Positions 40,985 to 51,287 are shown, numbered from the stretch's first letter. The stretch: DNA of 64,000 nucleotides from Micromonospora coriariae (GCF_900091455.1 NZ_LT607412.1:682001-746000); one strand, 5' to 3'. Notes: a model not told the origin generated them from the letters alone. Program-made: numbers and translations.

Positions 40985-41125
40985 ATGCGCATCCTCAGCA
41001 CCACACCATCGGCCGACGCCGCGGATTCCCGCACCGGCTGGCCCCCACCGGCACTGACCCGGCGGCGGCACGTGGACATGATGCGGGTGTGCAGCGCCGC
41101 CTGTCGCGGCCGCGCCGCGTACTAG
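40985..41125 (+). CDS. Cys-containing regulatory leader peptide
   Basis: The 46-residue peptide ends with TRRRHVDMMRVCSAACRGRAAY. The block RRxHVDxxRVxSAxCR resembles the small 'putative leader peptides' found before sulfur and cysteine genes in actinobacteria. Its two cysteines, Cys36 (TGC, 41090-41092) and Cys40 (TGT, 41102-41104), sit in and just after the 5' arm of a terminator-like stem. GGGAG lies six bases before the ATG, 35 nt after the riboswitch core. It is probably translated for regulation and not as a functional protein. Confidence 0.8.
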   Translation: MRILSTTPSADAADSRTGWPPPALTRRRHVDMMRVCSAACRGRAAY

Positions 41126-41137
41126 CGCACCCCTTTT
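41085..41137 (+). terminator. Attenuator terminator overlapping the leader peptide end
   Basis: GGGTGTGC (41085-41092) pairs completely with GCGCACCC (41125-41132) in RNA, with one G-U pair, and is followed by C and four T. The 5' arm contains a Cys codon of the leader and the 3' arm begins at the last base of its stop codon. This is the geometry expected of a cysteine-responsive attenuator. Folding has not been computed. Confidence 0.6.
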
Positions 41138-41176
41138 CGAACCCATCCCAGCGGTACGCCCACCGGGCGCACCGTC

Positions 41177-41199
41177 GGCGGCGCACGTCTGTGCCCGCC
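41177..41199 (+). promoter_or_regulatory. Second stem between leader and ABC operon
   Basis: GGCGGCGCAC and GTGCCCGCC form a stem of nine pairs with one unpaired C around a GTCT loop, 25 nt before the binding-protein start codon. It may be an antiterminator product or control ribosome access. Confidence 0.35.
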
Positions 41200-41223
41200 G
41201 CTGCGCAACCTTCGGAGACACCT

Positions 41224-42138
<915 letters not shown>

Positions 42139-42181
42139 GACATCCGGTGACGAGCGAGCGGGGCGGTAGGAGAGGCGACCA

Positions 42182-42964
42182 ATGGATCCGTTGAGCACCC
42201 TGTGGGAGACCTTCTTCGACTGGGACGCGATGCGCGAGGCGCTACCCGAGATGCTGACCGTCGGGTTGCCCAACACGCTGATCCTGGCGGTCTCCGCCGC
42301 CCTGCTCGGCTCGGTGCTGGGCCTGCTGCTGGCCGTCGCCGGCATCTCCCGCAGCCGGTGGCTGCGCTGGCCGGCACGGGTCTACACCGACGTGTTCCGA
42401 GGGCTGCCGGCCGCGGCGACGATCCTGCTGATCGGCGTCGGGCTCGCGCCGTTGGGCATGCAGGTCTGGGGGCCCGACCCCTACCCGTTGGGCATTCTGG
42501 CGCTGTCGCTGATCGCGGCGGCGTACATCGGGGAGATCTTCCGCTCCGGCATCCAGTCGGTGGAGGCCGCGCAGTTGGAGGGTGCCCGGGCTCTCGGCTT
42601 CTCCTGGGGCGAGGCGATGCGGCTGGTGATCGTCCCGCAGGGCATCCGGCGGGTGCTGCCGGCCTGGGTGAATCAGCTCATCGCGCTGATCAAGGACTCC
42701 AGCCTCGTCTACTTCCTCGGCCTGGTGGCCAGCCAGCGGGAGCTGTTCCGGATCGGGCAGGACTACGCGGCCACCACCGGGAACGAGTCCGCGCTGCTGC
42801 TGGCCGGGCTCTGCTACCTGGCGTTGACCGTTCCGCTGACGCACGCGGTCAACTGGATCGACCGGCGGCTGCGCCACGGCCGGCCGGCCACCGCGCCGGC
42901 CGACGAGGACGAGGACGACACCGAGTCGGCGCTGTCCGGCGCGACGGAAGGGGACCGGCGATGA
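42182..42964 (+). CDS. Polar amino-acid ABC transporter, permease
   Basis: The 260-residue HisM/GlnP-type permease has five membrane segments and the conserved coupling loop [25 protein letters not shown] (about 138-162). It begins 43 nt after the binding-protein gene and its stop overlaps the ATPase start (ATGA). The tail is acidic. It is the only permease gene, so it would act as a homodimer. Confidence 0.9.
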   Translation: MDPLSTLWETFFDWDAMREALPEMLTVGLPNTLILAVSAALLGSVLGLLLAVAGISRSRWLRWPARVYTDVFRGLPAAATILLIGVGLAPLGMQVWGPDPYPLGILALSLIAAAYIGEIFRSGIQSVEAAQLEGARALGFSWGEAMRLVIVPQGIRRVLPAWVNQLIALIKDSSLVYFLGLVASQRELFRIGQDYAATTGNESALLLAGLCYLALTVPLTHAVNWIDRRLRHGRPATAPADEDEDDTESALSGATEGDRR

Positions 42965-43704
42965 CCGCCAGCACGACCACTTCGGTCAGCCTCGACGTAC
43001 GCGACGTGCACCTCGCCTTCGGACCGAACCGGGTGCTGCGCGGAGTCGACCTGGCCGTGCCGCGCGGCGCGACGGCCTGCGTGATCGGGCCGTCCGGGTC
43101 GGGCAAGTCCACTCTGCTGCGCACCATCAACCGGCTGATCGAACCGGACCGCGGCGACGTGCTGCTGGACGGGCGCAGCGTGCTGCGCGACGACCCGGAC
43201 GCGCTGCGGCAGCGGGTGGGCATGGTCTTCCAGCAGTTCAACCTCTTCCCGCACATGACCGTGCTGCGCAACGTCACCCTGGCGTTGCGCCGGCTGCGCA
43301 AGCTCGGGGAGGACGAGGCGGAGGCCGTCGCCCGGGCCCAGCTGGAGCTGGTGGGGCTCGCCGGCAAGGCCGACGCCCGGCCGGCACAACTCTCCGGCGG
43401 TCAGCAGCAGCGGGTGGCGATCGCCCGGGCGCTGGCCCTGCGGCCGGAGGTGATGCTCTTCGACGAGGCCACCTCGGCGCTCGACCCGGAGCTGGTCAAG
43501 GGGGTGCTCAAAGTGATGGCCGACCTGTCCGCAGGGGGTATGACCATGGTGGTGGTCACCCACGAGATGGGCTTCGCCCGGCAGGTCGCCGACACCGTGG
43601 CCTTCATGGACCGGGGCGTGGTGCTGGAGTCGGGCCCGCCGGAGGCGATCTTCGAGGGAGCCGAGCATCCCCGGCTGCGCCGGTTCCTCGCCCAGGTGCT
43701 CTGA
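42961..43704 (+). CDS. Polar amino-acid ABC transporter, ATPase
   Basis: The 247-residue ATPase has Walker [10 protein letters not shown] (about 36-44), the Q-loop [11 protein letters not shown], signature [15 protein letters not shown] and Walker [15 protein letters not shown], ending with the switch histidine VTHEMGFAR. It is a GlnQ/HisP-type subunit. It lacks the C-terminal ACT-like domain of MetN, so it is not a canonical methionine importer ATPase even though a SAM riboswitch precedes the operon. Confidence 0.93.
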   Translation: MTASTTTSVSLDVRDVHLAFGPNRVLRGVDLAVPRGATACVIGPSGSGKSTLLRTINRLIEPDRGDVLLDGRSVLRDDPDALRQRVGMVFQQFNLFPHMTVLRNVTLALRRLRKLGEDEAEAVARAQLELVGLAGKADARPAQLSGGQQQRVAIARALALRPEVMLFDEATSALDPELVKGVLKVMADLSAGGMTMVVVTHEMGFARQVADTVAFMDRGVVLESGPPEAIFEGAEHPRLRRFLAQVL

Positions 43705-43707
43705 ACC

Positions 43708-43760
43708 GTTAGGAAGGGGCCCTTCCTATACACGAGGCGTTAACAAGGGGCCCTTCCTTC
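43708..43760. terminator. Twin GGGGCCCTTCC palindromes between convergent genes
   Basis: GTTAGGAAGGGGCCCTTCCTA (43708-43728) and GTTAACAAGGGGCCCTTCCTT (43739-43759) are two near-identical copies 10 nt apart. The first contains the perfect palindrome AGGAAGGG-G-CCCTTCCT. They lie directly after the ABC ATPase stop and before the stop of the convergent gene, so they likely terminate both transcripts. Confidence 0.7.
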
Positions 43761-43763
43761 GCG

Positions 43764-45071
43764 TCAGGCGGCCTGGCGGCGTAGGTGTGCGGCGAACGCC
43801 CTCAGGTCGCCGAGCAGCATCAGGATGGCGTTGCGGTAGGCGACCGACGCCCACAGGCGCAGTTCCTCGTTGTCCAGCCCGCCGAAAGCCAGCGACAACG
43901 CCTTGCGGCGACGCCGGTCGAGCACCTTGTGCGGGCGGGTGAGCAGGTCGCCCTCCCGGCGCAGGGCCTGCAGGTAGGCGGCCACCGCCTCCTGGTAGTG
44001 CCGGCCGGCGACCCGCTCCAACACTGTGAACTCGAAGACGTTCAACGCCGCCTCGGATTCCCAGTAGGCGTCGTTACGCTCCGGCGCGCTGGCGACGTGC
44101 CGGCCCATCGCGTGCCGGGCCTCGTAGAGCAGCAGCACTCCCCGGCCGGTGGTGCTCAGCGGCCGGCGTGGCGCCGGCAGCCGCAGCGTGCGCACCGGCG
44201 CCGCACCGGTCAGGTCCAGCGCGCCGGCGTACGACGGCATCCGCTGCCTCCCCCGGGCCGGCTCCGGCACCAGGCAGGCCCGCTCCTGATACGCCACCCG
44301 GCCGCCGGTGGGCAGTGCGCGCACCGCCGCGGCGTGCAGCTCGGCCAGGGGTCGGTCGTCCGGGGCGCCGGCCGGCGGGAGGGTGAGGACGAGGCCGCTG
44401 GCACCGGGCACCGGCACGCCCAGGAGGCAGGAGTTACGCAGGAACGCCCAGGTCGCCGCCGCCGCACGGATCCCGCTCGCGACGGCCTGCGCGTCGGCCC
44501 GCCAGTCCCGGGCGATTCGCAGCCGCTGCTGGAGATCCGCCGTCGCGGCGGCGTCGTGCGGGTACAGCTGGCGGACCGCCCGCGGCAGCGACTCGAGGCG
44601 CACATCCAGCGGGTCGCCGCTCGGTGCGGGCACCGCGTGCCGCGGGCAGTCGGCGTCGGCGTGCGGGTCGCCGGTGACCGCGTGGCAGTCGGCGAGCCAG
44701 CTCGCCCCGGGATGGCCGACCGGCCGGGCGAACGCCAGGTGGGGCAGCTGCCCGGTGCGCAGCACCGTCTCGTACTGGGGTCGGGTGCGCGCGGTCCGCA
44801 TCAGGTCCAGTGGCAGCACCGGCGCCAGCGCCAGCACCGCCTCGAAGACGACGCAGTGCGGGCAGGCCGGGCCGCCGGGGTCGCGCACCCGGTAGCGGCG
44901 CCGATGGTCGACGCCGGGCTGCTCCCACTGCACCCCGATGACGCCGTCGCCCTGCGCCATCAGGTACAGGAATGTGGTGGCGCTGCGTTCCCGGGTGACC
45001 GAGGTCAACTCGTCGAGGAACTCCCGTTCGGTGACCACCCGCAGGTCGGTCTCCGTCTCACCGGTGGTCAT
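43764..45071 (-). CDS. Large protein of unknown function
   Basis: I do not recognise this 435-residue protein. It is soluble, with no signal or membrane segment, and contains a CPHC motif (about residue 71) and a second cysteine/histidine cluster (DCHAVTGDPHADADCPRHAV, about 128-147) that could bind metal. An Arg-rich helical C-terminus (KVLDRRRRKALSLAFGGLDN) follows. The ATG at 45071 has GAGGGGG upstream. It is convergent to the ABC importer. A mobile or defence role is not indicated by its neighbours. Confidence 0.75.
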   Translation of the reverse strand: MTTGETETDLRVVTEREFLDELTSVTRERSATTFLYLMAQGDGVIGVQWEQPGVDHRRRYRVRDPGGPACPHCVVFEAVLALAPVLPLDLMRTARTRPQYETVLRTGQLPHLAFARPVGHPGASWLADCHAVTGDPHADADCPRHAVPAPSGDPLDVRLESLPRAVRQLYPHDAAATADLQQRLRIARDWRADAQAVASGIRAAAATWAFLRNSCLLGVPVPGASGLVLTLPPAGAPDDRPLAELHAAAVRALPTGGRVAYQERACLVPEPARGRQRMPSYAGALDLTGAAPVRTLRLPAPRRPLSTTGRGVLLLYEARHAMGRHVASAPERNDAYWESEAALNVFEFTVLERVAGRHYQEAVAAYLQALRREGDLLTRPHKVLDRRRRKALSLAFGGLDNEELRLWASVAYRNAILMLLGDLRAFAAHLRRQAA

Positions 45072-45219
45072 GAGGCCCCCTCGCGGACCGAACGCATCGA
45101 CGAACGCCGAACGCTTCCACCGTACGCGGCGCACTGGGCGGCCGCCCGCCCCGTGCGTGGCCCGGGAGGTGTCGCCAATCCGTCGGTCCGCCGCCCACCG
45201 CGGATCCGGGCGGCCGCGA

Positions 45220-46794
45220 TCAGTCTGTGCTCTCGCGGCCCAGCAGCCGGATCTCCTCGTTGTCCAGCGCGGACTGAAGGTCGAGAAGGACGAGGTCGTC
45301 GATCTCCCGACGGTCACGCAACCGGGTGATTTCCCGCCGTTTGTGGTTGAGGACCGCGAGGCGCAGTTGGCGTTCCCGGGCGAGTTCCTCGGCGGTACGC
45401 CCACCGCCCTCGTTAACGTCCTCCAGGTGCCGCTGGTACTCGGCTTCCAGCCGGCGGACCGCCTCCTCGTCGGCTCCGACCTCGGCGGCGGCCTGGGGCA
45501 GCGCGGCCAGGCCCACCTCGGTGGCCCGCAGGCGTGCCTGCCGCAACTCGTCGGCCCGCTCGGGATCGCCGACCAGCCCCGCCCAGCGCACCACGAGCGG
45601 AAGGGTGGTGCCCTGAACGAGCATGATCAGCACGATCACCAGCGAGGTCACGAAGATGATCAGGTCGCGTTCGGCCACCGGTTGACCGGACACCGTCGTT
45701 GTCGGGACCGCCAGGGCGGCGGCGAGCGAGACGGCACCCCGGAAACCCGACCAGCCGGCGATGGTGCCGACCCGCCAGCCGCCACGTTCCTGGTCCCTGT
45801 CCACCGTTCGGCGGTGCAGCAGCTTCACCGATTCCGCCGTGACGTAGACGAAGAACAGCCGGGTGACGAGGACGACCACGCTGACCACCAGCACGATCAT
45901 CAGCGCGCGCTGCGGCGAGGCGCTGGTGACGCCCCGCACCGCCCGGGGGATCTGGGTGCCCAGCAGCACGAACAGCCCACCGTTGATCAGGAACGTGGAC
46001 AGGTCCCAGAAGGCGTACGCCAGCACCCGCGATCGGGCGCGGATCACCCGGGGGCCGGCGTAGGCCAGCACCAGGCCGGCGACCACGACCGCCAGCACGC
46101 CGCTGGCGTGCACCGCGTCGGCGAGAAGAAACGCGGTGAACGGCGTCAACACGCTCAGCGCGCCCTCGCGCAGGGGATCGTCGAGCCGTTTGCGGACCAG
46201 CACCACGACGGCGCCGACCAGCAGGCCGGCGATCACTCCCCCGGCGCTGGCCCCGACGAACTCCTCGCCGATCCCGAGCGCGCCGGGTTCCGCTTCCCTG
46301 GTGAGCAGGCCCACGGTCACCGCGAAGAGCACCAGCGCGGTGCCGTCGTTGATCAGGCTCTCCGCGTGCAGGGTGGTCAGGAGCTTTCGAGGGAGCCGCT
46401 TGGCCAGCCCGGTCACCGCGGCGGCGTCGGTCGGCGCGAGGACCGCCCCGAGCACCCAGGCGGCGGCGGGGTTCACCCCGAACGCCTGCGCGGTCAGCGA
46501 CACAGTGACCATGGTGAGCACCACCAGCACCACGGCGAGCAGCCCGATCACCGGGAAGTTGGCCCGGATCTCGCGCAGGCTGATGGTGAGACTTTCCCGG
46601 TAGAGGATCGCCGGCAGGAAGATCAGCAGTACCAGGTCCGGCTCCAGGGTCAGCTCGGACAGCGGCGGCGCCAGCCCGAGCAGCACCCCGAACGCGATGA
46701 GCAGCACCGGTGGCGCGACCCTGTACCGGCCGCCGAGCGTGGTGCCGACGAGAACTGTGACGCCCAGCACCACGATCAGGACGAGCGCCTCCAC
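45220..46794 (-). CDS. CPA1 family Na+/H+ antiporter
   Basis: The 524-residue protein has about twelve membrane helices and the CPA1 features NFPVIGLLAVVLVVLTMVTV, VLGAVLAPTDAAAVTGLAKRL and ESLINDGTALVLFAV, the ion-binding Asn-Asp pair, plus GWSGFRGAVSLAAALAVP. A C-terminal cytosolic tail of about 120 residues has helical segments. It exchanges Na+ or K+ for protons at the plasma membrane. The GTG start has AAGGGGG upstream. It stands alone between two unrelated minus-strand genes. Confidence 0.92.
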   Translation of the reverse strand: MEALVLIVVLGVTVLVGTTLGGRYRVAPPVLLIAFGVLLGLAPPLSELTLEPDLVLLIFLPAILYRESLTISLREIRANFPVIGLLAVVLVVLTMVTVSLTAQAFGVNPAAAWVLGAVLAPTDAAAVTGLAKRLPRKLLTTLHAESLINDGTALVLFAVTVGLLTREAEPGALGIGEEFVGASAGGVIAGLLVGAVVVLVRKRLDDPLREGALSVLTPFTAFLLADAVHASGVLAVVVAGLVLAYAGPRVIRARSRVLAYAFWDLSTFLINGGLFVLLGTQIPRAVRGVTSASPQRALMIVLVVSVVVLVTRLFFVYVTAESVKLLHRRTVDRDQERGGWRVGTIAGWSGFRGAVSLAAALAVPTTTVSGQPVAERDLIIFVTSLVIVLIMLVQGTTLPLVVRWAGLVGDPERADELRQARLRATEVGLAALPQAAAEVGADEEAVRRLEAEYQRHLEDVNEGGGRTAEELARERQLRLAVLNHKRREITRLRDRREIDDLVLLDLQSALDNEEIRLLGRESTD

Positions 46795-46907
46795 GCGTAC
46801 CCCCTTGAATCACGGCGGCTGCGCCGCTGGTTTCCATCTGACCGCACCCTGCCGGTCGGTTCCCGGCGAACCGGCAAGTCGCCGGGGGCGGCGGGTGACA
46901 CCCGTGG

Positions 46908-49900
46908 TCAGTCGGAGGAGGTGGCGGCGCGGGCCTCGGCGGTGACCACGCGGGCGGTACGGCGGTGCCCGGCCGCCTCGTCGTCGCGGCCCAGTGCGGC
47001 GGCCAGGTCGGCGAGGTATCCGGCCACCGGGCCGAGGGTGAGCACCCCGCTGCCGGCGGCCAGTTCATCGGCGGCTGGCCGGAGTTCGTCGGCGACGCGC
47101 TCCATCGTGGGCCGGTCGGCCAGGGCGAGCGCCGCGCGGGCGGTGACGCAGAGCCGTGCCTCCCGCAGCAGGTCGTGCGGTCCGTCCGGGAGGGCCCGCA
47201 GGGCCGCTCCGGCGGCCTCCCGGTCGCCGTCGGCGACGAGCAGCAGCGGTCGGACCCACGGCTCGTGGGGGCCCCAGTCCAGGCCCGCCCAGTCCTGGCC
47301 CTGAAGCTCGGGGACGGGCTGGTCGACGACGCCGTCCGGCCCGGGTGCCGACCGGTCGGCGTCGACGGCACCGGCGAGGCGCAGCCCGAGCAGGGCGAAC
47401 GGGAGCAGCCCTCGGGTCAGGCCCGGCATCGCGTCGGTGGGCAGCCGGTCGGCAGCCGCCCGGTACGCGTCCGCCGCCGCGGCGTGCTCGCCGGCCAGCG
47501 CCAGCCGCAGCGCGGCGTACCACCGGGTGAAGACACCGACCAGCGGTAGCTCGTACCGCTCCGCGAGGCGGTCGGCGGCGTGGGCGTGCGCGTCGGCGCC
47601 GACAAGGTCGGCCAGCGCGCAGCGGGCCTGCACCAGGACGAGGTGGCCCAGCACCTCGAAGGTCACCAGCTGGTGCCGGGCGGCCAGGTCGACCAGCTCG
47701 GCGCCGATCCGGGACCGCTCGCCGGCCAGGCCGGCGCGGTGGAAGGCGTGCATGAAGCGGGCATTGAGCGCGAAGGCCAGCAGCCCCGGGTCCGCGACGG
47801 CCCGGGCGATCCCCTCGGCCTCCTGTGCTGCCCGGCGGCCACGGTCGGTGGTGGTGCCACGCAGCTCGAGCGCGAGGGTGCTGAGCAGCCGGCTGCGCTG
47901 CGCCGAGGCGGTCGAGCCGAGGGCCGCCAGAGCGTGCTCGGCGGCCTGGACGATCCGCCCGGAGAGCTGGTCGTCGTCGTTGCGGGTCCAGATGGCGGGT
48001 ACGTCGAAGCCGGCCAGCACCTCCGCGACCAGGCGAGGATCGCCGACCGACTCGGCGTCGGCGATCGCCTCGGCCCGGCGCCGTCGCGCCTCGGAGAGCC
48101 GGCCCGTCACCGCCAGCGCGCGACCCAGACCGAGCACGGCGCCCAGCCGCTCGCGCCGCTCGCTCCCGCCGGCGCGGTCGTACGCGTCGACCACCTGTGC
48201 CCACAGCCGAGCCGCCTCGTGCGGGTTGCCGGCCCGCTCGGCCTGTTCCGCGGCGGTACGGGCGTAGCCGGCCGCGCGCCGGGCGGCTGCCGGTCCGCCG
48301 GCGTGCAGCAGGTGGTGCGCCAGCGCGCCGGGATCGGTGGGTTGGCGGCTCCGCAGGGCCTCCGCCACGGCCGCGTGCAGGGCGGCGCGGCGCGGCGCGG
48401 ACAGGTCGGCGTAGAGCGTGTCGCGGACCAGAATGTGGGTGAACCTCAGCCTCCCGTCGGGCTCCTGTTCGCTGAGGAAGCCGGCCTGCAACGCACGGTC
48501 CACGGCGTCCAGCAGGATCGTGGGGTCGCCGGCCAGCGCGCCGAGCACCTCCGGGTCGAGGTCCCGGCCGAGCACGGCCGCCTGCCGCAGCACAGTGCGG
48601 GTCGGTGCGGGTAGCTGCGCCAGTCGATGCCGGATGACGTCCCGCACCCCGGGCGGCACCGCCGCCAGCGCTCCGGCGCCCTCGACCGCGTACAGCTGGG
48701 CCAGCTCCCGCACGAAGAACGGGTTGCCGCCGCTGCGATTGTGGATCAACCGTACGGTGGGCGGGTCCAGCTCGGCCCCTGCGACGACGCGGGCCAGTTC
48801 ACCGGTCGCCGACGTGGACAGGCCGCCGAGGTATTCCCGTACCGGCTCCAGCCGGGCCGCCCGGGCCAGTGCGGCGGTCAACTCCGGGCTGATCTCGGTG
48901 GCCCGGTAGGTGCCGAGGATCAGCACCGGTCCGGTGGCCGGTTGCGGGCCGGTGAGCAGCACCGTCAGCAGGTCCAGGGTGTCCCCGTCCGCGCGGTGCA
49001 GGTCGTCGAGGACCAGCAGCACCGGCCGCCGGTCGGCGACCGCCGAGACCAGCGACGCCACCGCGCGGTGCCGGCGGAACCGGGCGACGGCCGGATCACT
49101 CGCCGCCCCAGTGTCATCGACCGCGCCGTCGGTGCCAGCGCCCCCGCTGGAGTCGGTCGGTCCGGCGAGCGCATCCGTGATCTGCGTCCACGGCCAGGCG
49201 GCCGGGGCGCCCTCGTACTCCGGGCTGCGGCCCCACGCCGTGGCCCAGCCCTCGGCGGCGAGCCGTCGGGTCAGCGTCTCGGCCAGTGCCGTCTTACCGG
49301 CGCCCGGGTCCCCGCTGAGCAGGGCGAGGGTCGGCTGGCCGCGCCGGGAGGCGGCCTGAGCGGCCCGCCGCAGCCGGTCCAGCTCGGTGTCGCGGCCGAC
49401 GAACGGACGCTCCCGCACCGGTCCCGGCCCGCCGGATGGAACGGGGACGGCCGCCTCCGGGTTGGGCGGGGTGAGGTGCGGCGCCTGGGCCAGGATGTCG
49501 GCCTCCAGCCGCCGCAGCTCGGGCCCGGGGTCCACGCCCAGTTCGGTCACCAGGGCGTCCCGGGCCTGGCGCAGCGCGGCCAGCGCGTCGCCCTGTCGAC
49601 CGGAGCGGTACCGGGCCACCGCGAGCAGCCGCCAGGCGTCCTCGCGCAGCGGATGGCTGGCGAGGTGGGCCGGCAGGTCGGCGGCGGCCTCGTCCGGCCG
49701 GCCCAGCGCCAACAGCGCCTCCGCCCGCCGCTCGACGGCGAGCATCCGCAGCTCCTCCAGCCGGTTGATCTCCGCGACGGCCCAGGCCTCACCCGCGCAG
49801 TCGGCGTACGCGGGCCCCCGCCAGAGCCCGAGCGCCGCGTCCAGCGCGGCCAGGGCCGGTGCGGGCAGTCCCGCCGCCAGCAGCCGGCCCGCCTCGCCGA

Positions 49901-50228
49901 CCGCCGCCTCGAACCGTCCGGCGTCCACCGCGTCCGGCGCGGCCCGCAGCACGTACCCCGGTGGTTCGGTGACCAGGAGCCGGGGCGGTTGCCGGGGCGG
50001 CCGGTCGGGCTCCAGAGCCCGGCGCAGGTCGGCGACGAAGGTCCGGATCGCGCCGACCGCGCCCTCCGGGGGCACCTCCCACAGGTCGTCGACGAGCCGG
50101 TCCACCGGCACCACCCGGCCCCTGGCGATCAGCAGCCGGCCCAGCACCGTGCGCTGACGGGGCCCCTTGAGCGGGACCGGACCGCGCTCGGTCGCGGCGG
50201 TCACCGGCCCGAGCACGCCGAAGGTCAC
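46908..50228 (-). CDS. SARP/AfsR-type transcriptional regulator with AAA ATPase
   Basis: The 1106-residue regulator has an OmpR-like winged helix (about 1-95, FGVLGPVTAATERGPV), a BTAD domain (about 100-245), an AAA-type ATPase (Walker A GDPGAGKTAL, Walker B VLLVLDDLHRADG) and a long helical, TPR-like C-terminal half. Such proteins activate secondary metabolism or stress genes. The GTG at 50228 gives the family-typical VTFGVLGPV start and overlaps the stop of a tiny upstream ORF; a GTG two codons earlier is an alternative. No biosynthetic cluster is adjacent, so its target is not evident. Confidence 0.88.
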   Translation of the reverse strand: MTFGVLGPVTAATERGPVPLKGPRQRTVLGRLLIARGRVVPVDRLVDDLWEVPPEGAVGAIRTFVADLRRALEPDRPPRQPPRLLVTEPPGYVLRAAPDAVDAGRFEAAVGEAGRLLAAGLPAPALAALDAALGLWRGPAYADCAGEAWAVAEINRLEELRMLAVERRAEALLALGRPDEAAADLPAHLASHPLREDAWRLLAVARYRSGRQGDALAALRQARDALVTELGVDPGPELRRLEADILAQAPHLTPPNPEAAVPVPSGGPGPVRERPFVGRDTELDRLRRAAQAASRRGQPTLALLSGDPGAGKTALAETLTRRLAAEGWATAWGRSPEYEGAPAAWPWTQITDALAGPTDSSGGAGTDGAVDDTGAASDPAVARFRRHRAVASLVSAVADRRPVLLVLDDLHRADGDTLDLLTVLLTGPQPATGPVLILGTYRATEISPELTAALARAARLEPVREYLGGLSTSATGELARVVAGAELDPPTVRLIHNRSGGNPFFVRELAQLYAVEGAGALAAVPPGVRDVIRHRLAQLPAPTRTVLRQAAVLGRDLDPEVLGALAGDPTILLDAVDRALQAGFLSEQEPDGRLRFTHILVRDTLYADLSAPRRAALHAAVAEALRSRQPTDPGALAHHLLHAGGPAAARRAAGYARTAAEQAERAGNPHEAARLWAQVVDAYDRAGGSERRERLGAVLGLGRALAVTGRLSEARRRRAEAIADAESVGDPRLVAEVLAGFDVPAIWTRNDDDQLSGRIVQAAEHALAALGSTASAQRSRLLSTLALELRGTTTDRGRRAAQEAEGIARAVADPGLLAFALNARFMHAFHRAGLAGERSRIGAELVDLAARHQLVTFEVLGHLVLVQARCALADLVGADAHAHAADRLAERYELPLVGVFTRWYAALRLALAGEHAAAADAYRAAADRLPTDAMPGLTRGLLPFALLGLRLAGAVDADRSAPGPDGVVDQPVPELQGQDWAGLDWGPHEPWVRPLLLVADGDREAAGAALRALPDGPHDLLREARLCVTARAALALADRPTMERVADELRPAADELAAGSGVLTLGPVAGYLADLAAALGRDDEAAGHRRTARVVTAEARAATSSD

Positions 50229-50254
50229 CGCCACGGGTGCCGCCGCCTGGTCAT
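50225..50254 (-). CDS. Nine-codon upstream ORF coupled to the SARP gene
   Basis: An ATG at 50254 encodes MTRRRHPWR and ends with a TGA (50227-50225) that overlaps the GTG start of the regulator as GTGA. A TAGATT box lies exactly six bases before the ATG, the leaderless geometry. The peptide is probably a translation-coupling device. Confidence 0.4.
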   Translation of the reverse strand: MTRRRHPWR

Positions 50255-50260
50255 GGCACC

Positions 50261-50266
50261 AATCTA
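50261..50266 (-). promoter_or_regulatory. -10 box of the SARP gene
   Basis: The minus strand reads TAGATT six bases before the ATG of the small upstream ORF. It suggests a leaderless mRNA whose first start codon is the uORF. Confidence 0.5.
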
Positions 50267-50408
50267 GGCGGGGCCGCCCGGCCGACCCCGGTGTGTCGGC
50301 ACTGATCCGACGCTGACCGCCTGCTGATCTCGGCGGAGCAGGCTCGACCAGGTACGACGGCGTCGGGCCACCGCCCCCGCCGACCCCTGCTCACCAGAGA
50401 GGTTCCCC

Positions 50409-51287
50409 GTGGACCTGAGGATCAACGGATTCGACTACCGGCGGGTCACCGTCGCCGAGGGCGTCACGCTCAACGTCGCCGTGGGCGGCACCGGGCCCGC
50501 GATCGTACTGCTGCACGGTTTTCCGCAGACCCACCTCATGTGGCGGCACGTCGCGGCCGACCTGGCCGCCGACCACACGGTCATCTGCCCGGACCTGCGC
50601 GGCTACGGCGACAGCGACAAGCCCGTCGACGTCGACGGCAGCGGGTACGCCAAACGCACAATGGCCGCCGACGTCGTGGCGCTGGCCCGGGCGCTCGGCC
50701 ACGAGCGCTTCGCGCTGGCCGGGCACGACCGGGGCGCCCTGGTCGCGTTCCGCGCCGGCCTCGACCACCCGGAGGCGATCAGCCAGCTCGCCCTGCTCGA
50801 CGTGCTGCCCACCCTGGACATGTGGGACGTGCTGCACGGCGCCAGCGCCGCTGTCGCCTTCCACCTGTATCTGATGGCGCAGCCACCCGGCCTGCCGGAG
50901 GAGCTGATCGCCGGCAGCCCGGACGCCTTCTTCGGGCACTTCCTGGACGCCTGGACCCGCGATCCGGAGGCCCTGCCGGCGGACGTGCGGGCCGCGTACC
51001 TGAGCGCGTCCCGGGCAGCGGTCACCTCGATCGTCGCCGACTACCGGGCGACCGCCGGGATCGACGTCGCCCACGACACCGCCGACCGGGCGGCCGGCCA
51101 CCAGCTGCGGATGCCGGTGACGGTTCTGCAGCAGGACTGGGGCGCGGCGCTCGGCTACGACGCGGCCGGGCTGTGGCGTGCCTGGGCGCCGGACCTGTCG
51201 CACCAGACCGTCACCTGTGGGCACTTCATGGCCGAGGAGGCGCCCGCAGAGGTGGTCCGGGCACTGCGCGCCCTGCTCGCACGGTAA
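50409..51287 (+). CDS. Alpha/beta hydrolase, epoxide hydrolase/haloacetate dehalogenase-like
   Basis: The 292-residue protein has the oxyanion motif VLLHGFPQTHLMW, DLRGYGDSDKP, and the nucleophile elbow AGHDRGALVAF, in which aspartate replaces serine as in epoxide hydrolases and haloacetate dehalogenases. The histidine is in CGHFMAEEAP. It would open epoxides or dehalogenate small acids. GAGAGG precedes the GTG start. It is divergent from the SARP regulator, which could control it. Confidence 0.85.
   Translation: MDLRINGFDYRRVTVAEGVTLNVAVGGTGPAIVLLHGFPQTHLMWRHVAADLAADHTVICPDLRGYGDSDKPVDVDGSGYAKRTMAADVVALARALGHERFALAGHDRGALVAFRAGLDHPEAISQLALLDVLPTLDMWDVLHGASAAVAFHLYLMAQPPGLPEELIAGSPDAFFGHFLDAWTRDPEALPADVRAAYLSASRAAVTSIVADYRATAGIDVAHDTADRAAGHQLRMPVTVLQQDWGAALGYDAAGLWRAWAPDLSHQTVTCGHFMAEEAPAEVVRALRALLAR

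Noticed and set aside
43708..43760. Insertion sequence ends
   Set aside because: No transposase gene or target-site duplication is present; the copies lie next to each other between convergent genes.
48627..50267. Long plus-strand frame across the SARP gene
   Set aside because: It is opposite to a well-supported SARP gene and shows no family features.
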